From NCBI RefSeq assembly GCF_019710575.1, contig NZ_JAHWFK010000025.1, forward strand, positions 1 through 64,000: a DNA stretch of 64,000 bases, in the 5' to 3' direction. Numbering within the stretch: position 1 is the first letter of the stretch; every line of letters begins with the position of its first letter. A program made the position numbers and the translations under genes. Positions 53,484-61,531 of this stretch are shown here, in pieces. This stretch comes from Paractinoplanes polyasparticus (GTDB taxonomy: Bacteria > Actinomycetota > Actinomycetes > Mycobacteriales > Micromonosporaceae). Below the pieces are notes generated by a model that saw nothing but the letters and a program-made list of their open reading frames with translations, was not told where the DNA came from and did not search any database.

Positions 53484-54662
53484 ATGACCGAGGTCGCACG
53501 GCAGGGGCGGGTTGCGCGGGTGCGCGCCCGGGCCGGAACCGGCGTGCGAGCGGGGCTGCGGCGGGCCCGCCACGGGCTGGCGCTCGCGCTCCAGGCGGGG
53601 GTGGCGGCCGGGATCGCCTGGTATGTCGCGCATGACGTGATCGGGCGGCCCACGCCGTTCTTCGCGCCGATCGCCGCCGTGATCACGCTGGCGTCCTCGG
53701 TGGGGCAGCGTGCGCGGCGTACGGCCGAACTCGTGCTCGGAGTGGCCATCGGCATCGGGATCGGCGACGCCATCATCCTGCTCATCGGCAGCGGACCGTG
53801 GCAGATCGGGCTGATCGTCCTGCTCGCCGTGGTGGTCGCCACGGCGGTCGGGGGTGGCACGCCGCTGGTGGTGCAGTCGGCCTCGTCGGCCGTGCTGGTG
53901 GCCACGCTCACCTCGACCACCGGGCTGCCGTGGACCAGATTCTTCGACGCCCTGGTCGGCGGTGGCGTCGGCCTGGCCGTGATGACGGTGCTGCTGCCCC
54001 TCAACCCGCTCAACGTCGTGCGCCGCGCGGCCGACCCGGCTCTGCGCGCGCTGGCCGACGGCCTGCACCAGGTCGGCATCGGGCTGGCCGAGCGCAACCG
54101 CGACACCATCGCGGACGCGCTGAGCAACCTGCGGACCGCCGAGACGTCGTTCGCCGCGTTCTCGTCGGCTGTCACCGCCGCCCGCGAGAACGTCGCCTTC
54201 GCGCCGGCCCGCTGGCGCAGCCGGGGTGCGCTGGCCCTCTACGTCGACGGGGCCAACCACATCACGTACGCCCTGAGGAACTGCCGCGTGATGAGCCGGA
54301 GAGCCGACACGGCGCTCGGCGACGACGAGCCGATCCCGGAGGTGCTCGCCGTCTCGGTGGGTCTGCTCGGCGACGCGGTCGACCTGCTGCGCCAGGAATG
54401 GGCCAAAGGTGTCGAGCCGGTCGCCGCCCGCGAACGCGCCCTACGCGCCGCGACCGAGTGCGGCCAGGCGTACGAGGAGGGCGTCGGCTTCTCCGGCGGA
54501 GTCATCGTCGCCCAGGTCCGCACCGCCGCCACCGACATCCTGCGCGCCAGCGGCATCGACTACGCCGAGGCGCCCCGCCTGGTCCGCCGAGCCGTGGGCC
54601 GTCCCCACTCCCGCCGCCGCAAGCCCGCTACCCGCCCGACCCTGGGCCGCCCTCCCGTCTGA
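53484..54662 (+). CDS. FUSC-family membrane protein (aromatic-acid-exporter-like)
   Basis: 392 residues. Four to six membrane helices at about 28-175 with RPTPFFAPIAAVITLASSVGQRARR, the conserved FUSC segment; the C-terminal half is cytoplasmic and helical (LSNLRTAETSFAAFSSAVTA). Possible efflux of aromatic or organic acids. ATG 53484 has TAGGGT 8 bases upstream and no SD. Confidence 0.85.
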   Translation: MTEVARQGRVARVRARAGTGVRAGLRRARHGLALALQAGVAAGIAWYVAHDVIGRPTPFFAPIAAVITLASSVGQRARRTAELVLGVAIGIGIGDAIILLIGSGPWQIGLIVLLAVVVATAVGGGTPLVVQSASSAVLVATLTSTTGLPWTRFFDALVGGGVGLAVMTVLLPLNPLNVVRRAADPALRALADGLHQVGIGLAERNRDTIADALSNLRTAETSFAAFSSAVTAARENVAFAPARWRSRGALALYVDGANHITYALRNCRVMSRRADTALGDDEPIPEVLAVSVGLLGDAVDLLRQEWAKGVEPVAARERALRAATECGQAYEEGVGFSGGVIVAQVRTAATDILRASGIDYAEAPRLVRRAVGRPHSRRRKPATRPTLGRPPV

Positions 54663-54830
54663 CGGCTGGCCTCGCTTGTGGCGGCTGGTCCTCACGCCTG
54701 GCGGCTGGTTGTCGCTTGTGGCGGCTGAGGCGCGTGTGGCGGCTGGGGCGACGGCCTGGGTCGCCCGCGCGGCCGACAGACAGATGGGCGCCGACGGGCT
54801 GCTCTCGCGGCTTCTCGCTTGTGTGATCCG
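54663..54830. repeat. Intergenic gap with TGGCGGCTG repeats
   Basis: TGGCGGCTG recurs at least four times between about 54676 and 54750, partly as CTTGTGGCGGCTGG. No hairpin terminator stands out between the two convergent genes. Confidence 0.6.
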
Positions 54831-57323
54831 CTACTGCTGCGGCGGGTCGGCCGGGCGGCTCTCCGGTTCGGTGGCCGGTGGGACGTCGGCGGGCGGTGAG
54901 GCGAATGGCGGGGGTGTCGGGTAGCCGCCGGTCGTGGGCCGAGAGCTGTGGTCGGGCGGGTAGCTGTAACCGGGTTGGGGGCCGTACCCCGGCTGAGCGC
55001 CGATGGTCGGCTGGGCGCCATAGCTCGGCGTGCCGGGCTGAGCGCTGTCGCCGGTCCGCGCGCTGTCGTCGGCCTGGGCCGAGTGCCCGGGCTGGTCAGG
55101 GTAGCCAGATTGGCCACTCTGACTGAATCCCACTCCGCCCGTGGGTTGGGCACCGAGGCCTGACTGGGGGCTGTGCTCCGGCTGGCTACCGTGTCCTGCT
55201 GGAGCGGCGTGATCCTGCTGGGCGGCGTAACCCGGCTGACTGCCGTTTCCGGACTGCTGGCCCGGCACAGGCGACGGACCATATCCGGGTTGAGGCTCGT
55301 GTCCCGGCTGGCCGCCGTATCCAGGCTGGCCGCCGTGTCCGGGCTGAGGGCCGTATCCGGGTCGGCCGCCGTATCCGGGCTGAGGGCCGTGTCCGGGCTG
55401 AGGGCCGTGTCCGGGCTGAGGGCCGTGTCCGGGCTGAGGGCCGTACCCGGGCTGAGGGCCGTACCCGGGTTGGCCGCCGTACCAAGGGTGAGCGCCGTAC
55501 CAGGGCTGCCCGCCGTACCCAGGCTGAGTTCCGTCGCCCGGCTGGCCGCCATACCCGGGTTGAGGGCCGGAAACGGGTTGGCTGTACCCAGGTTGAGGCC
55601 CGGAGGTGGGTTGGCTGCCGTACCAGGGCTGCCCGCCGTACCCGGGCTGAGTTCCGTCGCCTGGCTGGCCGCCATACCCGGGTTGAGGGCCGGAAACGGG
55701 TTGGCTGTACCCAAGTTGGGGCCCGGAGGTGGGCTGGGTGGCGTACCCAGGCTGCGCGCCGTAAGCGGGCTGGCCGCCGTACCCGTGCTGGGTGCCGTAG
55801 CCGGGCTGCCCGCCATACCCCGGCTGGCTGCCGTATCCGGGCTGCGCTCCGTAGCCAGGCTGCACGCCGTAGCTGGGCGGCGGGCCACCGTACGCCCCGC
55901 TCGTCGGGTGGGCGCCGTACGGAAGCCCGGGGTAGCCGCCCTGGGCGTACGCGGGCTGGGCGAACCGGATCGGCAGCGGGACCACCGGCTCGGCGGGTGG
56001 CGGGACTGTGCGGGTAACCCCGTCGGGGAACGCTATCTGGTAGTTGTGGCCGTCCCAGAAGGCTTGCGGGGTCTGCGGGTCCTTGGCGGTGAAGACCGCC
56101 CGGTATTCGAGGATCTCGGTGAGGAGCCGCTGCTCCTCGGCCGCCGCGCGTTGGAGGTCTTGCGGCTTGCGGTCGAGGCCGCGGTTCATGCCGTCGCGCA
56201 GCAGGGCCAGCTGGGTCGACGCGAACTGGAAGCTCTTCATCGCCTTCTGGCCGGCCTCGCCCGCCACCCGGCGTGCCCACTGGCGGGCCGAGTAGCGCCG
56301 GCCCAGGCTGCCCAGCGCGGCGACCTCGGGGGGTGAGAACCAGCCCGTGGAGACGTAGAACGGCAGGACCCGTTCGGTGAGCCGGCCCTCCCAGGCGCGG
56401 AGCGCGATGGCGAAGCCGACGACCGCGAAGAAGAACGGCACCATGAAGCCCAGATAGCCGTACAGCATGATCAGGGGCTGGGCGAGGCTCACCGAGAGCG
56501 TCGGCAGCAGGTTGAACGTGCCGTGCAGGATCATCGCCAGCAGCAGGCCTGCGATGGGGGCCAGCCAGCGCACCTTGCGGTCGCCCGCGCGGGCCGCGAT
56601 GCCCAGGCCGATGCCGGTCATCGCGGAGAACAGCGGGTGGGCGAAGCCGGTGAAGAGGATGCGCACGATGAAGATCGCGAAGAGGTTCTGCAGGCCGGTG
56701 GCCGGGCCGTACTGTTCGACACCGGCCGCGTAGCCGTGTTCGCCCAGATAGAGGACGTTTTCCACCATGGCGAAGCCGAGCGCGGAGAGGCCGCAGTAGA
56801 CGATGCCGTCGGTGATGCCGGACCACTCGGCGCGGCGCCGCCAGAACAGCAGCAGCGGGCCGGCCGCCTTCATCAGTTCTTCGATGAACGGGGCCACCAG
56901 CACCGCCACCAGCGCGTCGGGCAGGCCGATCTTGTCGAACAGGATGGCCGAGCCCGTGTTGACCAGCAGCGCCACGGCGGTCGCGATGGCGGCGCCCCAG
57001 GCGAAGCAGAACGCGAGATAGCGGATCGGCTCGGGTTCGTAGCGGTCGAGCCACAGGAACGCGGCGACCAGCAGCGGAACCGGTAGCACGGCCGCTGTCA
57101 GGCCGATGGCCAGGCCGGTGGGGCCGATGTTGACGCCCAGGAACAGCAGCATGCCGATGGCGCCGGCCAGCAGGAAGGAGACGACGCCGGCGATCGGCAG
57201 CCACCGCCGCCACCCCGTGCGGCGCGCGGCCACGGACAGCCCGGTGCCAGGCATGACCTCGGTGCCGACAGCGGCCGTCGGCTCTGAGGGGGGAGCGACA
57301 GCAGCGGGCGAATCGTCGGCCAT
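54831..57323 (-). CDS. PrsW-like membrane protease with long Y/G/Q/P-rich tail
   Basis: 830 residues. About 40-330 form roughly eight membrane helices with PrsW/CAAX-protease-type motifs: APFIEELMKAAGPLLLF, FAMVENVLYLGEH, FTGFAHPLFSAM and ILHGTFNLLP. A helical linker (330-430) follows. Residues about 435-830 are low-complexity repeats of the PGYG(A/G/P/T)Q type, rich in Tyr, Gly, Gln and Pro. TACGCT lies 6 bases before ATG 57323: leaderless. PrsW proteins cleave membrane regulators in other bacteria; the tail is an unusual addition. Confidence 0.87.
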   Translation of the reverse strand: MADDSPAAVAPPSEPTAAVGTEVMPGTGLSVAARRTGWRRWLPIAGVVSFLLAGAIGMLLFLGVNIGPTGLAIGLTAAVLPVPLLVAAFLWLDRYEPEPIRYLAFCFAWGAAIATAVALLVNTGSAILFDKIGLPDALVAVLVAPFIEELMKAAGPLLLFWRRRAEWSGITDGIVYCGLSALGFAMVENVLYLGEHGYAAGVEQYGPATGLQNLFAIFIVRILFTGFAHPLFSAMTGIGLGIAARAGDRKVRWLAPIAGLLLAMILHGTFNLLPTLSVSLAQPLIMLYGYLGFMVPFFFAVVGFAIALRAWEGRLTERVLPFYVSTGWFSPPEVAALGSLGRRYSARQWARRVAGEAGQKAMKSFQFASTQLALLRDGMNRGLDRKPQDLQRAAAEEQRLLTEILEYRAVFTAKDPQTPQAFWDGHNYQIAFPDGVTRTVPPPAEPVVPLPIRFAQPAYAQGGYPGLPYGAHPTSGAYGGPPPSYGVQPGYGAQPGYGSQPGYGGQPGYGTQHGYGGQPAYGAQPGYATQPTSGPQLGYSQPVSGPQPGYGGQPGDGTQPGYGGQPWYGSQPTSGPQPGYSQPVSGPQPGYGGQPGDGTQPGYGGQPWYGAHPWYGGQPGYGPQPGYGPQPGHGPQPGHGPQPGHGPQPGYGGRPGYGPQPGHGGQPGYGGQPGHEPQPGYGPSPVPGQQSGNGSQPGYAAQQDHAAPAGHGSQPEHSPQSGLGAQPTGGVGFSQSGQSGYPDQPGHSAQADDSARTGDSAQPGTPSYGAQPTIGAQPGYGPQPGYSYPPDHSSRPTTGGYPTPPPFASPPADVPPATEPESRPADPPQQ
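54950..55890 (-). repeat. Degenerate 24-27 bp tandem repeats encoding PGYG-Q units
   Basis: Around 35 imperfect copies of units such as CCGTACCCGGGCTGAGG and CCGTATCCGGGCTGGC encode PGYGPQ, PGYGGQ, PGHGPQ and similar. A longer block of about 126 bp, coding SQPVSGPQPGYGGQPGDGTQ, is duplicated at about 55500-55570 and 55620-55700. Confidence 0.9.
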
Positions 57324-57391
57324 GTGGCCAGCGTAGTCACCCGAAAGGCGACGGACCGCCCCGAGGCGCTCCCCGAATGATCAAGAGCGGG

Positions 57392-57730
57392 TCAGAGGTA
57401 GAGCCCGGTGCCGTCCGGCTCGACCCGCACGGCGGCCACGGCGTGCACGTCACGCTCGCGGAGCAGCACGTACTCCCGGCCGTGCAGTTCGACCTCGGAG
57501 CGGTCGTCGGGGTCGAAAAGCACGCGGTCGCCCACGACGATCGAGCGGACGTTGGGCCCGACCCCGACCGCGGTGGCCCAGGAAAGCCGTCGCCCCATCG
57601 ACGCCGTCGCCGGGATCACGATGCCGGCGGTCGAGCGGCGCTCGCCCTCGCCCCCGTCCTGACGGACCAGCACACGGTCGTGCAGCATGCGGATCGGCAG
57701 TCCGCTCTCGGTGTGGGTGTCGGTGCTCAC
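57392..57730 (-). CDS. GroES-family (10-kDa chaperonin-like) protein
   Basis: 112 residues. The Cpn10 fold is seen in IRMLHDRVLVRQDGGEGERR, the mobile-loop region STAGIVIPATASMGRR, VGVGPNVRSIVVGDRVLFDP and the end YVLLRERDVHAVA. It differs from canonical GroES in the loop and dome and has a longer C-terminus, so it may be a specialised paralogue. TACCGT lies 8 bases before GTG 57730: leaderless. No groEL is adjacent; the nearest is 7 kb away. Confidence 0.85.
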   Translation of the reverse strand: MSTDTHTESGLPIRMLHDRVLVRQDGGEGERRSTAGIVIPATASMGRRLSWATAVGVGPNVRSIVVGDRVLFDPDDRSEVELHGREYVLLRERDVHAVAAVRVEPDGTGLYL

Positions 57731-57821
57731 GATTGCTGACGGTACGCCGCTCGACGTGGCGGGCACCGGCCGGGAGCGCTGCCCACTAGGTTGTCAAGGT
57801 GCGTACCGCGACGGTGAGGGG

Positions 57822-59084
57822 GTGGCCGGGTTGAGCCGCTTGCAGCGAGTCCGGGAACACCTGAGGCGGGCCTACGACTCGGGCCGGGACACCGTGCGCC
57901 TGGCTCGCGAGGAGTCGCGCCCCGAGCCGGATCCCGAGGTCGATTTCGCCCCGCCGCCGCCCGAGCCGGACGACGTGCACCATTCGACGAGCAGCCGGGA
58001 CGACGCCGAGGTGCCGCACTCGCTGCGCATAGCCGCGGCCTGGGGCTGGCGGCTGATCGTGGTCGGTCTGGTCGGCTGGGCGCTGCTGCGTTTCGTCGGC
58101 ATCATCAGCGTGGTCGTCATCCCGCTGGCGGTCTCGTTGTTGCTGTCGGCGCTGCTGGCGCCCGCGGTGGGCTGGTTCCGCCGATTGCGCCTGCCGCCGT
58201 CGCTGGCCACGTTCCTCGTGCTGATCTGCGGTCTGGCCGGGGTCGCGGGCACCCTCACGCTGGTGATCACCCAGTTCGTGAACGGTCTGCCCCAGCTGAC
58301 CGAGGGCGCCACGGCGGGCATCCGGACGATCCAGGAATGGGCCAAGACCGGGCCCCTGCACCTCTCGGACGACCAGGTCAACCAGGCCATCGACAACGCG
58401 CAGGACTGGATCAACTCGAACACCGCGTCGCTGACCTCGACCGGCATCGCCACCGCGGCCACCGTCTTCGAGGTGCTGACCGGCGCGATCCTGGTGCTGT
58501 TCTCGACGTTCTTCTTCCTGCGCGACGGCCGCAAGATCTGGCGCTTCATCGTGCGGCTGTTCCCGGTGAACGCCCGCTGGTCGCTCGCCGATGCCGGGGA
58601 CGCCTCGTGGGTCACGCTGGGCGCTTACGTGCGGGCCACCGTGCTGGTCGCGTTCATCGACGCCGTCGGCATCGGGATCGCCCTAGTGGTGCTGGACATT
58701 CCGTTCCCGTTCCCGCTGGCCGCCCTGGTGTTCCTGGGCGCGTTCATCCCGATCATCGGGGCGAGCATCTCGGGCACGGTCGCCGTGCTGGTGGCGCTGG
58801 TCGACCAGGGCTGGGTGATCGCGCTGATCGTGCTGGGCGCGGTGATCCTGGTCCAGCAGGTCGAGGGGCACGTGCTCCAACCGTTGATCATGGGCCGGGC
58901 GGTCGCCATCCACCCGCTCGCCGTGATCATCGGCATCGCCTCGGGCGTGGTGCTGGCCGGCATCATCGGCGCGCTGATCGCGGTTCCGCTGATCGCCGTG
59001 CTCAACACGGGCGTCCGGCGCCTCACGCGCCGCCGCCCGGAGGTGCCGCCGACCGCCGTGGTGGTGACGGGCGGCGGCACCTGA
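57822..59084 (+). CDS. AI-2E family transporter
   Basis: 420 residues. A soluble acidic N-terminus (to about 75), then seven to eight helices with IPLAVSLLLSALLAPAVGWF, FSTFFFLRDGRKIW, FLGAFIPIIGASISGTVAV and VEGHVLQPLIMGRAVAIHPL, the family signature. Members include TqsA and Na+/H+ antiporters; substrate not known. The start is uncertain: GTG 57822 or TTG 57831, both near GAGGGG. A TAGGTT box at 57787 suggests a short transcript leader. Confidence 0.88.
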   Translation: MAGLSRLQRVREHLRRAYDSGRDTVRLAREESRPEPDPEVDFAPPPPEPDDVHHSTSSRDDAEVPHSLRIAAAWGWRLIVVGLVGWALLRFVGIISVVVIPLAVSLLLSALLAPAVGWFRRLRLPPSLATFLVLICGLAGVAGTLTLVITQFVNGLPQLTEGATAGIRTIQEWAKTGPLHLSDDQVNQAIDNAQDWINSNTASLTSTGIATAATVFEVLTGAILVLFSTFFFLRDGRKIWRFIVRLFPVNARWSLADAGDASWVTLGAYVRATVLVAFIDAVGIGIALVVLDIPFPFPLAALVFLGAFIPIIGASISGTVAVLVALVDQGWVIALIVLGAVILVQQVEGHVLQPLIMGRAVAIHPLAVIIGIASGVVLAGIIGALIAVPLIAVLNTGVRRLTRRRPEVPPTAVVVTGGGT

Positions 59085-59093
59085 GGTGTGCGA

Positions 59094-59423
59094 TCAGGCC
59101 GGCGAGACGCTGAGGCCGACCTCGTTGACGCCGACCGTCGCGTCGACGACGACCTCGCCGTTGCCGCTGCGGCTGAGGGCGCGCAGCGTCCACGAGCCGG
59201 GCGCCGCGAAGAAGCGGAACACGCCCTCGGGGGACGAGACCACCTCGGCGGTGAACTCGCCGGTCGCGTCGAGCAGCCGCACGTACGCGCCGCCGACGGC
59301 CTCACCGTCGGTGTTCTGCACGATGCCGGTCAGCACGGTCTCGCGGTTGAGATCCACGTGGGCGGGCACCGGCGCCGACTGGTCGGGCGCCGCGCAGCCG
59401 GCCGCGATGTTGGGAGAAGTCAT
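59094..59423 (-). CDS. sseC: SseC/DUF1416 protein
   Basis: 109 residues, DUF1416, an Ig-like beta fold (VLTGIVQNTDGEAVGGAYVR, FRFFAAPGSWTLRAL). It is always found next to rhodanese genes in mycobacteria and streptomycetes and is named SseC there; the biochemical role is unclear. Conserved CAAPDQ near the start may be functional. ATG 59423 has GGAAGG 7 bases upstream, inside the end of sseA. Confidence 0.88.
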   Translation of the reverse strand: MTSPNIAAGCAAPDQSAPVPAHVDLNRETVLTGIVQNTDGEAVGGAYVRLLDATGEFTAEVVSSPEGVFRFFAAPGSWTLRALSRSGNGEVVVDATVGVNEVGLSVSPA

Positions 59424-59425
59424 GG

Positions 59426-60274
59426 TCACGCCTTCCCGGGTTCGTCGCCGAGCGCGATCGGAACGCCGATGAGCGAGCCGTACTCGGTCCACGAGCCGTC
59501 GTAGTTCTTCACGTTCTGCTGGCCGAGCAGCTCCTTGAGCACGAACCAGGTGTGCGAGGAGCGCTCGCCGATGCGGCAGTAGGCGATGGTGTCCTTGCTG
59601 CCGTCGAGGCCGGCCTCACCGTAGATCTTGGAGAGTTCGTCGTCGGACTTGAAGGTGCCGTCCTCGTTGGCCGCCTTGCTCCACGGAACGCTGATGGCGG
59701 TCGGGATGTGGCCGCCGCGCTGCGACTGCTCCTGGGGCAGGTGGGCCGGGGCGAGCAGGCGGCCGGCGAACTCGTCGGGGCTGCGCACGTCGACCAGGTT
59801 CTTGACGCCGATGGCCTGGACGACCTCGTCGCGGAACGCGCGGATCGACAGGTCGGGCGCGGCCGCCTGGTAGCTGGTCTTGGCGCGGACCGGCACGTCC
59901 TTGGTGTACGGACGGGCGTCGAGCTCCCACTTCTTGCGGCCACCGTCGAGCAGCCGGACCTGGTCGTGGCCGTAGAGCTTGAAGTACCAGTAGGCGTACG
60001 CGGCGAACCAGTTGTTGTTGCCGCCGTAGAGGATCACGGTGTCGTCGTTGGAGATGCCGCGCTCGGACAGCAGCGCCGAGAACTGCTCCTGGTTGACGAA
60101 GTCGCGCCGGACCGGGTCCTGCAGGTCCTTCTTCCAGTCGATCTTGATGGCGCCGGGGATGTGCCCGCCGTCGTAGGCCGTGGTGTCCTCGTCGACCTCG
60201 ACGAAGACCAGGCCCGGGGTGTCGAGGTTCTGCTCGGCCCAGTCGGCCGTAACGAGTGCGGTGTCGCGACTCAT
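59426..60274 (-). CDS. sseA: Thiosulfate sulfurtransferase (rhodanese, SseA/CysA type)
   Basis: 282 residues, two rhodanese domains; the active site is in the second: DTIAYCRIGERSSHTWFVL, with Cys in CRIGERS. The first has DEDTTAYDGGHIPGAIKIDW and no catalytic Cys. It transfers sulfane sulfur from thiosulfate to an acceptor. AAGGGAG is 7 bases before ATG 60274. It follows the cysteine-rich leader peptide and shares an operon with sseC. Confidence 0.95.
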   Translation of the reverse strand: MSRDTALVTADWAEQNLDTPGLVFVEVDEDTTAYDGGHIPGAIKIDWKKDLQDPVRRDFVNQEQFSALLSERGISNDDTVILYGGNNNWFAAYAYWYFKLYGHDQVRLLDGGRKKWELDARPYTKDVPVRAKTSYQAAAPDLSIRAFRDEVVQAIGVKNLVDVRSPDEFAGRLLAPAHLPQEQSQRGGHIPTAISVPWSKAANEDGTFKSDDELSKIYGEAGLDGSKDTIAYCRIGERSSHTWFVLKELLGQQNVKNYDGSWTEYGSLIGVPIALGDEPGKA

Positions 60275-60450
60275 CAGTTCACTCCCTTGTCAGGTGAGAG
60301 ATGGGGGTGAGTCAGCGCACGGAGATTGTTGTGTCGCACCGCGCGCGGGACCCAGTGGAGATGGACGGATCTCGAGCTGTCGTGCGACGGGCGCCACGGA
60401 CCCGGCTGCATTGCCGGCGGGGAGAGCTAAAAGGTGCTCAGCACAGGTGG
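60275..60450 (-). promoter_or_regulatory. Leader region of the sseA-sseC operon
   Basis: About 175 nt between the leader peptide and sseA. On the minus strand GTGCTGAGCAC followed by CTTTT (60434-60444 and 60429-60432) and CCGGC with GCCGG around 60405-60420 could form alternative helices for attenuation. Confidence 0.5.
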
Positions 60451-60468
60451 CCCCGTCAGATGACGGGG
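60451..60468 (-). promoter_or_regulatory. Hairpin overlapping the leader peptide stop
   Basis: CCCCGTCA and TGACGGGG are perfect 8-bp arms with 2 bp between. The stop codon of the leader peptide lies in the arm, so a ribosome stalled on the Cys codons would keep it open, as expected for a translation-dependent switch. Confidence 0.7.
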
Positions 60469-60533
60469 CGACACAGGCAGGCGGCCATGCGGCACAGGTC
60501 GACCGCACGCCTCTTGGTGAGCAACAGGCTCAT
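60456..60533 (-). CDS. Cysteine-rich leader peptide of the sulfur operon
   Basis: 25 codons, too short for usual gene finders: starts MSLLLTKRRAVDLCRMAAC and ends LCRPVI. Three cysteines lie in LCRM, ACL and CRP; known actinobacterial leader peptides before sulfur genes share RRAVDLCR. TAGGGT lies 8 bases before the ATG, with no SD. The predicted role is sensing cysteine supply by ribosome stalling on Cys codons, which changes sseA-sseC expression. Confidence 0.9.
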   Translation of the reverse strand: MSLLLTKRRAVDLCRMAACLCRPVI

Positions 60534-60648
60534 GAGAACGGACCCTACCAGCGCTTCCGGTACCGGTAACAGGGTCCGACCACGATCCGGGAATGAGTCT
60601 TTAGTCATGTCATAGGGCGGTGGTGGGGCGGTCGGACGGGGGCGGGCG

Positions 60649-61443
60649 TCACAGGCCGCCCGCGTTCAGTGACACATCGTCGGCGCCGGCGGTGAAGCGC
60701 AGGCCCTCGGGCGTGGGCTCGACCTTCTGCACGGCCAGCTTGAGCGGCAGTTCCGGGACGCGCAGGTCGACCGAGAGCTTCTGCACGTAGCTGTCGATGA
60801 GATTGCGGATCAGCGGCACGTTGGGCAAGCCTTCGGCGGTGACGTTGGAGAAGCGCACCTGCACCACGCCTTCTTTCACCGTGACAGCGGCGGTGCCGGA
60901 GACGTCGAACGTCTGGCCCAGGGCTTGCACGGGCGCGCTGCCCACGAGCTTGCCGTCGCGTTCGGCGAGCTTGAGCCCGGGCTGACCGATCAGCTCGGCC
61001 AGCTGCGGATAGTCGATGATGCCGGTGCCGGTGACGGTCTTCGCGACGATGTCGCCGTTGCCGCTGCGGATGGTGTCGAGCGGCGCGCTGACGTTGTCGG
61101 CGTTCACGTCCAGGTCGGCCACGCGGACGGTCCGGTTGTTGCCGGCCGGGCCGGAGAGGTTCGCCAGCTGGATCCGGATGCGCTTGTAGTTCCCGTCGAG
61201 CACCTGGGTCAGGAACGGCATGCCCTCGATCGTGACGTCCGGCTTCTCGCTGGTCGCGTTCTGGTCGGCGATCTGCTCGGAGACCCGGTCGCCGATCATG
61301 CGTTCGGCGTAGCCGGCCGCGAACCGGTCGAGCCCGACGAGCACGCCGGCCACCAGGACCAGAAAGATGATCAGGGTGATGAGCAGGCGTCGTCCCCGCC
61401 GCTTCCTGCGCGGGCGTTCAGTGCCGTAGACCTCGCCGCTCAC
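60649..61443 (-). CDS. lmeA: DUF2993/LmeA-like exported lipid-binding protein
   Basis: 264 residues. A basic N-terminus and a transmembrane or signal helix (LLITLIIFLVLVAGVLVGLD) precede an external BPI/tubular-lipid-binding-type fold with PDVTIEGMPFLTQVLDGNY and VADLDVNADNVSAPL. LmeA in mycobacteria supports mannan and lipomannan elongation. GTG 61443 is chosen because GGAGG is 7 bases upstream; the upstream GTG at 61458 would place the SD inside the gene. Neighbours match the order in M. tuberculosis. Confidence 0.88.
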   Translation of the reverse strand: MSGEVYGTERPRRKRRGRRLLITLIIFLVLVAGVLVGLDRFAAGYAERMIGDRVSEQIADQNATSEKPDVTIEGMPFLTQVLDGNYKRIRIQLANLSGPAGNNRTVRVADLDVNADNVSAPLDTIRSGNGDIVAKTVTGTGIIDYPQLAELIGQPGLKLAERDGKLVGSAPVQALGQTFDVSGTAAVTVKEGVVQVRFSNVTAEGLPNVPLIRNLIDSYVQKLSVDLRVPELPLKLAVQKVEPTPEGLRFTAGADDVSLNAGGL

Positions 61444-61531
61444 CGACCGTCCTCCCACCAGAGCCGAAACTGCCCAGAACCGTACATGCCCCGTCCCCGG
61501 CGCCCGCGAAACCGTCCGAGGCCGCCGGCGG

